From contig CM055106.1 of assembly GCA_029204225.1 (NCBI GenBank), positions 33,452,361-33,516,360 of the forward strand: DNA of 64,000 bases. Direction: 5' to 3'. Under the pieces are notes generated by a model that saw only the letters and a program-made list of their open reading frames with translations, was not told the origin of the DNA and ran no database searches. Positions 34,341-46,020 of the stretch are shown here, piece after piece; the stretch's first letter is position 1, and each line of letters starts with the position of its first letter. Source of the stretch: Diphasiastrum complanatum (taxonomy: Eukaryota > Streptophyta > Lycopodiopsida > Lycopodiales > Lycopodiaceae). A program made the translations under genes and the position numbers.

Positions 34341-34983
34341 TACTAGACCAGATTTAGCATACACCATTAGCACGTTAAGTCAATTCATGTCTAATCCCAA
34401 GATCTCTCATTGGAAAGCATTGAAGAGAGTGATGAGATATATTCAGGGAACTTTAGATTACATCTTATGTTACGATGGAAATGCTATCGACCCACTTGTC
34501 CTGCGAGGCTATTCTGACTCGGATTGGGCAGGAACAGTCTCTACCAAAAAATCTACCTCCGAGTTCTGTTTCTATCTGGCAGGGGGACCGATTTCGTGGA
34601 ATTCAAGGAAGCAGAAATCAGTCACACTTTTTTTAACAGAGGCAGAGTACATCACAATATGTCAAGTTTCAAAAGAAGCTATATGGATCAGGTTGTTACT
34701 TCATGACTTACATCACACTCAGTTTAATACTACCACCATTCTGTGTGACAACATGAGCTATATTTCATTGTCACTGACTCCCATATTTCATGGCAAATCC
34801 AAGCATATAGAAATCCAGTATCATTTCATTCGGAAGAAAGTCTTCTCAGGGCAAGTGATCTTTCAATACTACTCCACAACAGAAATGGTCGCAGACATCT
34901 TCACCAAAGCACTTCCCAGGATCAATCATCAAAAGTTCTTCAACATGCTGAACCTGACGAAGTTACCAAGGCACCAACCGTGA
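34341..34983 (+). pseudogene. Element E: copia RNase H
   Basis: An open 219-residue frame: RPDLAYTISTLSQFM, LRGYSDSDWAGTVSTKKSTS (first catalytic Asp), LTEAEYI (Glu), CDNMSYISLS, KSKHIEIQYHFIR and ADIFTKAL. It is complete and reads well to its stop at 34983, just before the purine tract. Confidence 0.88.
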
Positions 34984-34985
34984 CC

Positions 34986-34996
34986 TTAAGGGGGAC
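34986..34996 (+). other. Element E polypurine tract
   Basis: TTAAGGGGGAC after the RNase H stop, directly before the 3' LTR. Confidence 0.75.
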
Positions 34997-36502
34997 TATT
35001 CAAAATTAAGCCCACAGTTGCCTCCTTGGTGAATCATAACTTAGACAGCCAATTACTTGAAGAACGTCTACAACAGACTTCCGGCTGATCTCCAGCAAAG
35101 GGTAACCAATCCCATCATAATGTTAAGTTCACATGTTAAATTTAATAACTTGAAGTCATTGGAGACTTGGCCATCTTCAAGGACTTCCACAAAACTTGCA
35201 TTTAAAACAAGTTTGCAGACTTACATTATCTCTGAACAGTTTGCAAAAATACACTAAGTGTCGCAGTTCACATTTTTCGCAATACTTACCTTCGACTTAT
35301 TCCGTTCAATTATTTTGAAGAAGTTAACTTGTTCGCAGTTCAAAAGTTTAACTATTTTTTAGCACCTTCGATTTTTTTGCATTTTTTCGAAAAATGCAAG
35401 AGAAGATAAATTCCAAAAGGTCCTCTATTTTTAAGAGTTAAACTGTGAAAAGCACCTTCGCCAACCTTTTAAGAGCACCTTCAAGTTGTTTTAAAGGTAC
35501 ATTCGACTTCTTCGCTTTTTTTCGAAGAGCGTGAGAAAGTTATAATTAAGATATCTTCCTTTTCTGAGGGCACCTTCAACTTTCTAAGGGCACCTTAAAG
35601 TTGTTTTTAAGGTACCTTCGGCTTCTTCGCAATTTCTTGAAGAACACGAGAAAGCCAAAATGTTATAGAGATCTTCGTTTTTCTGAGGGCGCCTTCAACT
35701 TTCTAAGAACATCTTAAACTTATTTAGGACACCTTCGGCTTTTTTGCAAAGACTCGAAGAGAGAGAAAGAAGAATGCCAAAGGTCGTCTAAAATGAACGA
35801 GGTTCGTTTCCACGTTATTTTGCGAAACACCATGCGAAATGACAGAGATTTGCGACGTCCTCGTCCGCATCAACGATCCTAATTTGTTGACATACACTAT
35901 GTACAGTTCTCACATAAGTCATATACTTCCAAGTACAATGACTTTCCCAATTAGGTGACAAACATTCGATGTAATTAATACACGGATGAAATCTATAAAT
36001 AGATAATCCAAGCACATATTAGTGTTTGCTCTGTCCATGATACGTATTATTTGAGCCTCCTAATTACGCCGTCAATTTTTTGTTGTAATGGTTATTTGTA
36101 TTGTGCTTTAGTGTAATATAGCAGCAGCATGTTTTTATTTGTGTACAACGTAGATGAATGTTTGTTGCGATTGAATGCACTTTCATTGTTGTTTGATAGC
36201 GCTTGTATAATCACTCTGATCAGAACACGAATGTCTACGACTCCTCAGTTTCTGATCAGACGATGGCTGTCTTTGACGTCTGAGGAACTCGCGATATCAT
36301 ACTTCTCTTCCATTCATTTCATAACTATACTTCACATTGAATCTGATTTCAGTATTACCACACACAAACCATCTCTAATCTCTTCGGTGGACTGTACTCT
36401 TGTTTTAGAGTATGAATTAATTTTTAAAATCTTGTTGGACAATCGGAACACATAAAGCTCTGATTATCTTTAGCATAAGCTGTCTATTAGACTGTTTTTG
36501 AG
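34997..36502 (+). repeat. Element E 3' LTR, right-truncated
   Basis: Follows the purine tract. It starts TATTCAAAATT, probably from TGTT. It contains three 118-bp tandem units at about 35445-35785 and TATA-like CTATAAATAG near 35995. It matches the 5' LTR up to ATTAGACTGTTTTT at about 36502, where element F sequence begins. Confidence 0.8.
35445..35785 (+). repeat. 118-bp tandem repeats in element E LTR, 3 units
   Basis: Each unit holds CTTC-TTTT-CTGAGGGCACCTTCAAC, a TTTAAGGTAC-like word and a GAGAAAG end. Two units survive in the 5' LTR (31438-31660). U3 position suggests enhancer repeats. Confidence 0.75.
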
Positions 36503-37112
36503 GTTGCCATGTAGCAATGACCTGATCTTCTTTTTCAACTTGTTTCAATGCACAAAGCACTCCTTTGAATAACAACAAATGCTTTCAAAATAAATCACCA
36601 ATATTTAAAACTATCTCAAAAATTCTCTTCAAGCACTTATACCAAGCAAATCAACACATAGAATCATGGAATCTGGATCAACCTATGATCTATCTTCAAT
36701 CTAATGACTTTTGCCACTTCCCAAGATTGAAACACACTCAAATGAAGTCCAGCAACCTGATTATCTAGAGATCCTATCAAAATTAGGGTTTTGTCGAAAT
36801 CACAAAAGATTGACTATTCCAAATCTACATGCAAATGCTAAAATTGTGATTACGCAATCTAATAGCCACCACTTACGTTGATCTAATAATCCAAAAATCG
36901 GCCAAATCTAATATGTAAATTTAAAAATCAGAATTGATCAAGTTTGTGAACCTATTTAGGGTTTTGATCTACAAAAGATCCAATCTTCAAAAGCAAAGAG
37001 CTCAATTTTGGTGTAGAATCCTCTCTAGCATGCTATAGCCTTGATATCTTCACCAAATCATTGATAGATCTGATTTTCTCCTTTATAACCTGAAACATAA
37101 GCTCTGATACCA
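36503..37112 (-). mobile_element. Element F: leader remnant with primer site
   Basis: The minus strand reads TGGTATCAGAGC at 37112-37101, directly next to the LTR at 37113. Leftward, about 600 bp of AT-rich leader without a recognised Gag remains. The rest of the element was lost where it meets the element E LTR. Confidence 0.7.
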
Positions 37113-37757
37113 TGTGAAGGATTTCAGATAATTATGATCCAATCCACTTGAAAGATCTTGGGTTACAAAGAGAAATACTCTACAATCTCACCAATGTAGA
37201 AAAATCAGCATCTACACACAAAATGAGATGCAAACTCTAATAGAACTTGATCAAACATGAATCAAATGATAAAGTACTGTTGTTGTCTGTACAAATCCAG
37301 CAAGCTACTGTGTTTCACACATGTGGATCCAAAAATAACAAATATAGATCATTCTACACATAGAATTGCAAGCAACTACAAGTATAGTGCACCAATGGAT
37401 AGTAGAACCCAAGAGAACCATGTATAAGCATAAAATGAGATAGAGAAGAGAGAAGATCACTCTCTCCACAAGTACATCCTTTTATAACAGGTCCAAAACC
37501 TATTTGGCCACCTGGCTTTCCCTCAAAAATGCTAACGGTACTATTTTTGGATCTAGATCAAAGTACCCAACATTCAAATTTGAATCTACTCAAACTCGCC
37601 TGCTAACTTTTCCACAATTTCAAAAAGAGTTTATTCAAATGACACTCAAACTAATGAACTTTGAAAAGTCAATCTCTAAGTCTAAAAACAAAGTTGACCT
37701 CAATATGCCAAATATGAAAATATAGCAAATATGATCAAACTAGTTGAATCTTTCACA
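37113..37757 (-). repeat. Element F 5' LTR
   Basis: TGTGAAGGATTTCAG to ATCTTTCACA, 645 bp, next to the primer site. A fragment of the same family is at 29462-29580. It contains CACACATGTG at 37318-37327. Confidence 0.75.
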
Positions 37758-37849
37758 AGTAGCACACTATGGACAATTATGAACTTAAGGTCGAAACTTA
37801 TTTTGGAATGTTGGGCATGATATGACTTTGAGAGAGAACATGCTTAGAG

Positions 37850-38237
37850 ATAGCTTAGAGTACGTGGCTTTGATCCGCAACTTGTTGTACTCATTTACAT
37901 CTGTTTTGCTTTCATATTGAATCAATACTATCTTCTTTATGCGTTCAGATTTGTCTCAAAATGTATGCGTTTCTGTAATTTTTCGTGACTGATTATATGT
38001 CTGATGCTTAAATGTTTGGCTACGTAATTATTGTAGTACTAACGATTTCAAAGTTACTATAAGATCAAACGTGATTCTGTCACTATTGATTTGTTTGAAA
38101 TTGATAGGCGTAGTCATGCATAGAGAAAGAGGAAGATAGTTTATTTTGCTGCGCACGATAAGTTTTCTTTCTTGTCGTTCGAATTCTTTTTATTCGATTC
38201 TATTCGACCTATTTTTTTCACACACCTCTTTCCAACA
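37850..38237 (+). repeat. D-family LTR fragment (D3)
   Basis: Reverse complement of the part of the D1 LTR at about 10795-11230 (shared TAGCTTAGAGTACG and ATTTACATCTGTTT; ends CTCTTTCCAACA). It is plus-oriented, truncated on the left, and followed by no primer site. Confidence 0.75.
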
Positions 38238-38460
38238 CTAGTTTGGTCATAAATGTCCTCCAAAAGTTCCTAGTAAATTGAGTATCTATGTCAGACACTA
38301 TGGATGACAGTAATTCATGAAGTCTAAACACATGCTAGACAAATAGGCTAGCCACTACATACACATCAGTCTTTTTAAACGTTGGAATAAAATGAGCCAT
38401 ATTAGTGAATCTTTCAACTATAAGCAAGACATAATCATGTTATAACTGTGTACGAGACAA
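38238..38460 (-). pseudogene. Ty3/gypsy integrase core fragment
   Basis: The minus strand reads VERFTNMAHFIPTFKKTD, then LHELLSSIVSDIDTQFTRNF, with WRTFMTKL. This is the integrase core with the second catalytic Asp (VSDID). It resembles chromovirus-type integrases. It is separated from its N-terminal part by about 350 bp of LTR-like sequence. Confidence 0.75.
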
Positions 38461-38815
38461 ATTGTGTTGGAATTTTAATTTCACTTCAAACCTTTATCTC
38501 CCATTCGACCCAATTGTCTTTTATCTGTTACCAGTTATTTTTTTCGAGTATCCACGACAGAGATAAGTAGATTTCTTTACAACAATCTCATGTACATTCG
38601 TGCATCTTAATTATACATTGTGTTCTTCAAATCAGTGTATAATGTGTGAATGATTGTAATTGTTTCTACTTTTTTGTTTGTGAATCGAATACTCACTACT
38701 CTCCTTATGTGTCATATCGAAGGAGTCGAAGAGCAGAACCACGGTTGTCCTTGACGCCTTCAAATTTTGTATCTATGGTTGTCTAAGACACATATTGACT
38801 CATTGATTAGTTGAC
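38461..38815 (+). repeat. LTR-like insertion within gypsy integrase
   Basis: Starts TGTTGGAATTTTAATT and shares scattered words with the element E LTR (GAATCGAATACTCACTACT, CGGTTGTCCTTGACG). Probably a diverged solo LTR splitting the gypsy remnant. Its ends are not precise. Confidence 0.4.
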
Positions 38816-39300
38816 TTGTTTAGTTGTGACAAGTGATCTAAACACGGTGCTCTTAAGACTTCCGCATCACTAAATGACAGTTCGACTGTGTCTATCGACA
38901 CTACGAATTGTCGCCTACCTCGCACCTCATCTCCTAACAAGTTGGTGATAGAGTCCATGGAGACAGTCTCCCATCTTCCTCCTAGCACAGGTAGTGGGTG
39001 TAAAACTCCAAGAGTTTTAATCCTTTCGGCTTTATTGCCTTGGCATTTTAGATAGTGCGTCACATAATGGTAAACATCTATTCTCAACTTAGGCCACCAG
39101 AAGCTACATAGGATTAGCTCATAGGTCTTGTTCACACCAAGACGACCAACACTCGAGTTATCATGACATAAATGGACAATCTTCTTATGCATCTCCTCAC
39201 AAGCTAGCATGAGAAGTTTGCCATTTCTTTTAACCATACCATCTTCTATGTATTTTAAAGTAAATGTGAGTTGATCATGCCTGAATCTGATCTATATACT
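38816..39300 (-). pseudogene. Ty3/gypsy integrase N-terminal fragment
   Basis: The 145-codon minus-strand frame contains the zinc-binding region: CHDNSSVGRLGVNKTYELI, FWWPKL, then YLKCQGNKAE, in which one cysteine of the HHCC set is missing. VLGGRWETVSMDSITNL, with the first catalytic Asp, follows. It continues in 38238-38460 after the insertion. Confidence 0.8.
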
Positions 39301-41976
39301 AATAGAGCAGTTCTATTATGATTAAATTATGCGTGCGGAAATATGAGTGCAGAAATTGGAAATATATGCACGAATGTGATAGACAATTAGATAATCAGAT
39401 AAACGACTGAAACTTTGATCAGAAAGGTCGAGTGGCGGCTGTGGATCTGCTTAGGATTTTTTCTTGCAATTATCTTTTGAGATATGAAACTTTTTAGGGC
39501 TTTTGGGCATGCATATGTAAGGTTGAGTTGGAGCCTGAGGCCAATCGGCAATTCTGTAATTGCATGGATTGTTGCATGACAATTATCCAAGGTCGATTTG
39601 GTTTGACGGTTGTAACTTAAAAGGTTGATTCTCGAAAATTTTAAGTTACTAGCACCCTGTTAGAGGAGCTTAGGTTTCTTGGTGCTCATTTGTCAAAGTG
39701 TAACCTTGATTTTTGTGTATTGTTTCCCGATTATAGTTAAAAGAAAATTGGATTTTCTTTCTCCATCGACAATGTGCATGTCATACGCTCTTATCAACTT
39801 GGCATTCGGCTTTCAGCAATGTAAGCCCAGCTTTTGTGGAATTTGAGTACCATTATTTGTGGTCAAACAATATTAATCAATTTTCAATGGGAATTTTTCC
39901 GAAACCGATCTTGACGGAATGAAAGGAGTGGTACAGTTCTCAAGCATATACACGGTTTAGGAATCCGATTCCTTGGTACGATGCTATTTAAACCAATTAA
40001 TTCTGAGTTGTTCCCTTTCTTACCAGATGTCATTCACCAGGGTCGCCTTCACCATAGTCGATGCCGCCGACAGATTCAATCTTTGGTACTCCCAGTGAAT
40101 AGAGTTAAATTGTGTTTTGTTTTCTCCTTTTCAAATCGCTAGAACGCCGATCAGTTGGTTATTGTGGTTTTGATGATTTTGGTCATTAAAATTGAACAAA
40201 CCAAAGCTTTTGAGATACTTATTAAATAATTAATGGAGAAAAATTCATGGTATTGAAGGTAATTCTTTATTCGACCAAATTATTTGGACTGAATACAATG
40301 TAGAAAGTACCCAAATCCAAATGTTTTTTTCTCATTAATTACAAATAACTTTAACAAAGTAATTCTTAAGCCAATAAGTGAAAAGGAAGAACAGTGCAAT
40401 TTTATTGGAAAAATCGTAATAATAGGAATTTATAAAAAACTGATTTCATGTCCAGTTAGATCCTATGGTGAATTATATTCAAAAGATCAGACTAGTAGTG
40501 TTTTTCATACTAGTAGATGATTTTTGGTATATCGGTTATTCAGCCCAGGTATAGGATAGAAGTGAGATTGTTTCAGATTTTTTCCTATAGTAATTAATTT
40601 TAAACATTTACTAATGTCGTTATGTCTTCTTGATACTTTAGCTGAAAGATTTTCAAGGGACTAAAAATTCTAAGGAGGTAAGAAGAGTGGACATCAAAGG
40701 TAGTAAGTGAGAAATGTATTTCGCAATTAGAATTTTGGTAATCTCAGTAAATAATTTCTATTAATTCATTTAGTTGAATTCATAACTTATATCTTTGTAA
40801 CAATTGAGTTATCCGCAATTTTGGATGTCAATTGTGATGTTGGAAGTAGAATATGATATATGGATTACATTGGATCTGTTAGTTGATAGAAGCTTGTCCC
40901 TAGAGTTAATGCTCTTGGATCCAGGGGGGATTTGAAGCTTATCATTAACTTGTAAGGATCAGAATGTAGTGTTGAACCATGTTAATTCTTCTATCTAAAT
41001 CACAAAATCAAGTGTGGATTTGTGGTATCCATCTGATGGGCATGCCAGTCATCCAAATAAATGGATTTTGCAGTTTAAGGGTTTTCTGGAAGAAAAAGCT
41101 GATGGTATGAGGCATCAGTAATTTTGGAAAGAAAATTCTAGGACTGTAATGATCTGATGATCAATGGTGTGTTTTAGTACCTAGTCGCGATATGGGAAAA
41201 ATAAAACCGTTTGATCAAATGTGGGGTATTCTAAAAATTTTTGAGGTTTAATCTAGATCCCAATGTGGTATCTCATTATTTACAAAATCAAAGGCCCTCA
41301 AATCTATTTCTCAATTACTTAATTAATCCTTTACTTCTTAATAATTTCTCGAATATAAGACATCAGATTGGTTTATATGAATTCTTTCTAGCATGAAGTT
41401 ATTCTTCTGAAAGACTGTTATGTCATGTAAACTACTACTTGTGTGAATAGACTTGGAATTCGGATGAATTCTAAGATTAACGTGTTTCAATTTCTTAAAC
41501 CTAGAATATCTCTTTGTGCATAAATGGATTTCGATGGAATGGTGGTTTTTATCACTCGGGTTGAAAATATTTGAAAAGTTTTGTTTGTAATAGAGTGAAT
41601 CTTTTAGTGGAAGCACTTATTACTGACTTTTCTTGGATTTCAATATTTTCATATATCATCTTTCCAGATAACTTGTATTGGAATTTATAATTTCTTTAAA
41701 AGGAGGGGTGAAGTGGTGGGATAAAATTCTTTTTGGGAATCTGTAGGTTGCATAGTTTTTGGAAGAGAACCAACTGGGGTATAGTAATGGAATTTGGTCA
41801 GAAAGTAATTTTGGATAGATTCAGAGTAAGATACCTAATTGGAACTTTTCGAAAAAGAGGAATTCTCTAGGGGTTGTGTGGACAATCTGGATCTAGAACA
41901 GGTTTGCAGTTTGAAACATTATCTATAAGTAGTATAGTGAAAGGTCAAAGGTTACTAATTCCATTTTGATTGGGAT
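39301..41976. other. 2.7 kb without recognised coding sequence
   Basis: AT-rich. A TATA-like GCTATTTAAACC near 39984, followed by a short C/T-rich stretch, could be an LTR promoter. No open frame matches a family I know. The right end is the target of element G. Confidence 0.45.
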
Positions 41977-41981
41977 AGAAG

Positions 41982-42848
41982 TGTTGAAAATTCCAGAATT
42001 CACACGTGTGGGGAATGTCCACAAGAGTGACTGATCTTGATTAAGCTTTGTGATTGGCACTATAACCTGATTCTAGATTGTTCAACAAGATCTAGTTCAG
42101 AAGATATGGCTTATTCACAATCTAGCATGCTAATCAATAGACTATGATAGTAATAAATCAAAGAATGATTAAAAGTACAAGATTACAGCGTTTTAGCATT
42201 AGCTTCAACACGAGTTAGAGAGAGAAAACTAGAGAGATAACAAGAAAAAACAGTTTAGATCCAACCCAGCATGAGATAGCTACAAAACTTTGGTTCTTCA
42301 TTGCTTTGTGAATGAGAATGATATGTACATATATAGGAGAGCCAAAATTCGTGGTACTCCTTGCATTCAATGCACATCCTACACCTATTCAAGTGCAAAC
42401 AACTATTAACTTGACACCTAACTGCTAGCATGCACAGGTTGCACCTAATTGCTACCTACTTTCTCCAAATGGCAATTTCTCAACTAGCCATGTACAAATC
42501 TACATGCACGTGTCCATTAGAGTGATTGCATGCTTTGCATGTCACTATGGAAACTTAGGACATTATGCATTTATTGTGGCTCAAGTTTTTACAAGGTCAT
42601 AATTGACCAATTCCATGTGAATCTCTATATGCATGTCAAACTAGACATTGTCAATATTATTGCATATCATACTAGACCAACTAGACTTTATGCATGTCAT
42701 TGGAATTTGATCTACCTAACCCAAACTCCCCCTATTCTACAAGGATATGTGCTCAATTCACATACCTTGATATGTACAAAATATTTACATGGGTAGGATC
42801 CCCCAAACATTAACAACAGATGATATATATGTTTTACAATTTTTAACA
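41982..42848 (-). repeat. Element G 3' LTR
   Basis: TGTTGAAAATTCC to ATTTTTAACA. Starts with CACACGTGTG 17 bases in. The next bases on the minus strand are the purine tract AAGGAGGAG. Confidence 0.92.
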
Positions 42849-43581
42849 CTCCTCCTTAAAATATATCTATCTGATGTTGGTGAAGATCCTTTGAGTTTGG
42901 ATTCTTTGCTTTGCATTTGAAGTGAAGATGAACATAAGTCATCAATGCAGCATCACATAAACTTGAATTTTCATGCACATCTAGCTTGAAAATGCCTCCA
43001 TATCTAGATCCACTTGCAAGGATCTTATCTTCTTTCTTTATGAAACAACCATTGATATTAAAATCTTGTTCATAACCATCATTTAACAACTTTCCTACAC
43101 TAATCACACTCTTTGTGAGATTAGGCACATAGAGAACATTGGAAAGTGTAAAATTCATAGAAGATGTAAGTTTTAAGGAACAACTTCCAACACCTTCAAT
43201 TGCACATGCATCACCAACTGCTGTGTATATTGATTTCTTAGGATCTAGAACAGATTCAATAGAAACAAAAGAATCTTTGGAGCAACTCATATGAGTTGTT
43301 GCTCCACTATCAATATACCATGATGCATCATTACAAGGTAAAGAAGAAAAACTAGACATTAGAAGAGATGCCTCTCCACAACTTGCATGTGAGTCTTCTA
43401 TGATACAACTGGTTTGAACTTCTTGTGTGTTCAGCTCATCTTCTACTCCACCATAGTCTTTGTTCTTTGCTTTTTTCTTGGTGAAGGCACGAGAAAACTG
43501 GTTTTTACTCTCTTTCTTGACTTGATCTCGGCTTCTTGAAGGTTCTTCAGAGTCTTTCAAGTCTCCTTTGCTGAGGTGCAT
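42849..43581 (-). pseudogene. Element G: linker and copia protease
   Basis: An open 241-residue minus-strand frame with a Lys/Glu-rich linker (residues 1-60), then SWYIDSGATTHMSCSKDSF (aspartic protease site), AVGDACAIEGVGS and LYVPNLTKSVISVGKLL. The frame then runs to a stop without reaching integrase. The protease looks intact. No nucleocapsid knuckle is seen in this frame. Confidence 0.85.
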
Positions 43582-43584
43582 GAA

Positions 43585-43821
43585 CTAATCTCTCAACATC
43601 TCATCAGAGATGTTCAATTTGATGATATGTAGAGCAATTCTTGCTCTCTTTTTGAATCTATGAGCCTCATCAAAAGCTGCAGGTTCAACTTCAATTCCAG
43701 TTACAATATCCATTACACCATAGAAAATCAACAACGATTCTATCCTATCCTTCCAAACTGAATAGTTAAAGGTGTATAGTCTTTCACTAGCTTGAAAGAG
43801 ACAATCTCCTACAGATGCCAT
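43585..43821 (-). pseudogene. Element G: Gag N-terminal fragment
   Basis: ATG at 43821 (MASVGD), then FNYSVWKDRIESLL and DIVTGIEVEPA, the N-terminal segment of UBN2-type Gag. After 79 codons it stops and joins the linker. Most of Gag is deleted. Confidence 0.8.
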
Positions 43822-44579
43822 GAATGTGAAAACTCTTGTAATTGGACTGCAATATGTTTGAGCTTGTTCCTATCTGACTTAGAGTTGCTGCTCTCTTCCA
43901 CTATAGGTATTTTCAAAAAATGTACTACCTTCCCATGTGAAACACATGCAACTGTATTTGAGACAGATCTCAAATATTCCACAAGACAAGCTAACTAGAT
44001 CAGATACACAAAGTAGATTGAGACACTTTGGTTAGTTTGAATCCTACTTTTGGCACGTGTGAAATGCAACAAAAGAAAACACTATTGACACTCAGAAGTC
44101 TCAAAGGGTGTTCAATTACTTCAAAATTAGTCTTGATCTTTATTGTCTTGTGTAGGATGCTCAAAACCATGAATTCAGAACAAAGTAAAAATTGATTCAA
44201 ATCAAAATGTTGTCACTCGGATTTTGGACCTATCCTAATCCTCTTTAAGAGCTTATAACTCTTGCTAGACACTTCAGATTGATTTGGTTCCAATTTCTAT
44301 GGAAAAGTACAGATCATAAGCTTTCCATCAAGCTATAACACTGCTATCTTTGGATGTATCAGCAAGGAAAACAATGGGACTGAAAATCTCTGATTTTCAC
44401 ACGTGCGAAATTCCAGAATTCCGTACTACCTCAAATCAGGTCTGAGAATTCAGTTCAGGTCCGATTTGATCCAATTACACTTCAGAGAAATGTTAGAAAA
44501 GGTGAAAAACTGTTTTTTTGCTTGTTTATCTCTCAATTTTTTGTACTATCAGGAAAATCAGCATGCAAAGCTTAATGAG
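43822..44579 (-). other. Element G leader
   Basis: Non-coding leader between primer site and Gag. It contains CACACGTGCG near 44399. Confidence 0.6.
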
Positions 44580-44591
44580 GCTCTGATACCA
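44580..44591 (-). other. Element G primer-binding site
   Basis: The minus strand reads TGGTATCAGAG-, directly next to the 5' LTR at 44592. Initiator Met tRNA type. Confidence 0.9.
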
Positions 44592-45461
44592 TGTTGAAAA
44601 TTCCAGAATTCACACGTGTGGGAAATGTCCACAAGAGTGACTGATCTTGATTAAGCTTTGTGATTGACACTATAACCTGATTCTAGATTGTTCAACAAGA
44701 TCTAGTTCAGAAGATATGGCTAATTCACAATCTAGCATGCTAATCAATAGAGTATGATAGTAATAAATCAAAGAATGATTAAAAGTACAAGATTACAATG
44801 TTTTAGCATTAGCTTCAACACGAGTTAGAGAGAGAAATCTAGAGAGATAACAAGAAAAAATAGTTTAGATCCAACCAAGCATGAGATAGCTACAAAACTT
44901 TGGTTCTTCATTACTTTGTGAATGAGAATGATATGTACATGTGTATAGGATAGCCGAAATTCGTGGTACTCCTTGCATTCAATGCACATCCTACACCTAT
45001 TCAAGTGCAAACAACTATTAACTTGACACCTAACTGCTAGCATGCACAGGTTGCACCTAACTGCTACCTACTTTCTCCAAATGGCAATTTCTCAACTAGC
45101 CATGTACAAATCTACATGCATGTGTCCATTAGAGTGATTGCATGCTTTGCATGTCACTATGGAAACTTAGGACATTATGCATTTATTGTGGCTCGAGTTT
45201 CTACAAGGTCATAATTGACCAATTCCATGTGAATCTCTATATGCATGTCAAACTAGACATTGTCAACATTATTGCATATCATATTAGACCAACTAGACTT
45301 TATGCATGTCACTGGAATTTGATCTACCTAATCCAAACTCGCCCTATTCTACAAGGATATGTACTCAATTCACATACCTTGGATATGTACAAAATATTTA
45401 CATGGGTAGGATCCCCCAAAGATTAACAACATATGATAGATATGTTTTACAATTTTTAACA
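44592..45461 (-). repeat. Element G 5' LTR
   Basis: Partner of 41982-42848. Followed by the right AGAAG duplication. Confidence 0.92.
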
Positions 45462-45466
45462 AGAAG

Positions 45467-46020
45467 TAAGTTTGATCAAGATTTAAGTCTGAGAGTTTTG
45501 TATTGGATCAACCTAATATTAGTTTTAGTACTATGGAGCTAATACACTCGGATGTTCATTTTTCTTCTACTAAAAGTATTGGTGGTGCAACATGTTTTGT
45601 CACCTTTATTGATGACTTTACAAGATATACTTGGTTGTATCTACTTTCTTCAAAAGCTATGGTACTTGATCACTTCCTAATCTTCAAAGCTTATGTTGAG
45701 AAACAGTTTTCTTTCAAAGTTAAAGCTTTAAGATGTGATGGAGAAGTGAATACATCTCCAACAAGTTCTATGATTGTGAGGGTGAAGGAATTAAGAGAGA
45801 GTTTTCCTGTGCTTATTCTTCATCTCAAAATGGAGTTGTTGAGAGAAAAAATTGATAGTTATGTGAATGTGCTAGAGAAATCCGAGTTGAAGCTTCTTTG
45901 CCTATTGAATATTGGGTTGAAGCAATTAATTGTGCAAACTATTTGTGAAATAGATTACCTCACAATGCACTTGCTGGAAGATCACCATATGAAGTCTTGT
46001 TTAAGAAGAAACCTAAGGTA
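45467..46020 (+). pseudogene. Element I: copia integrase, decayed
   Basis: Interrupted by element G on its left. The frame holds MELIHSDVHF (first catalytic Asp), FVTFIDDFTRYTWLYLL, and KALRCDGE where the second Asp motif normally reads SDNGGE. A frameshifted remainder leads to NALAGRSPYEVLFKK-like sequence. It is not functional. Confidence 0.8.

Larger units (their letters stand above)
41982..45461 (-). mobile_element. Element G: internally deleted copia element
   Basis: LTRs 41982-42848 and 44592-45461 (867 and 870 bp, about 30 differences by eye, 3.5 %) are flanked by a perfect AGAAG duplication (41977-41981, 45462-45466). The primer site at 44591-44580 and the purine tract at 42849-42860 both read on the minus strand. 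The 1.74-kb interior keeps Gag start, linker and protease only. It has moved or been deleted as a defective unit, with the proteins of intact relatives (such as element I) the likely helpers. Confidence 0.93.
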
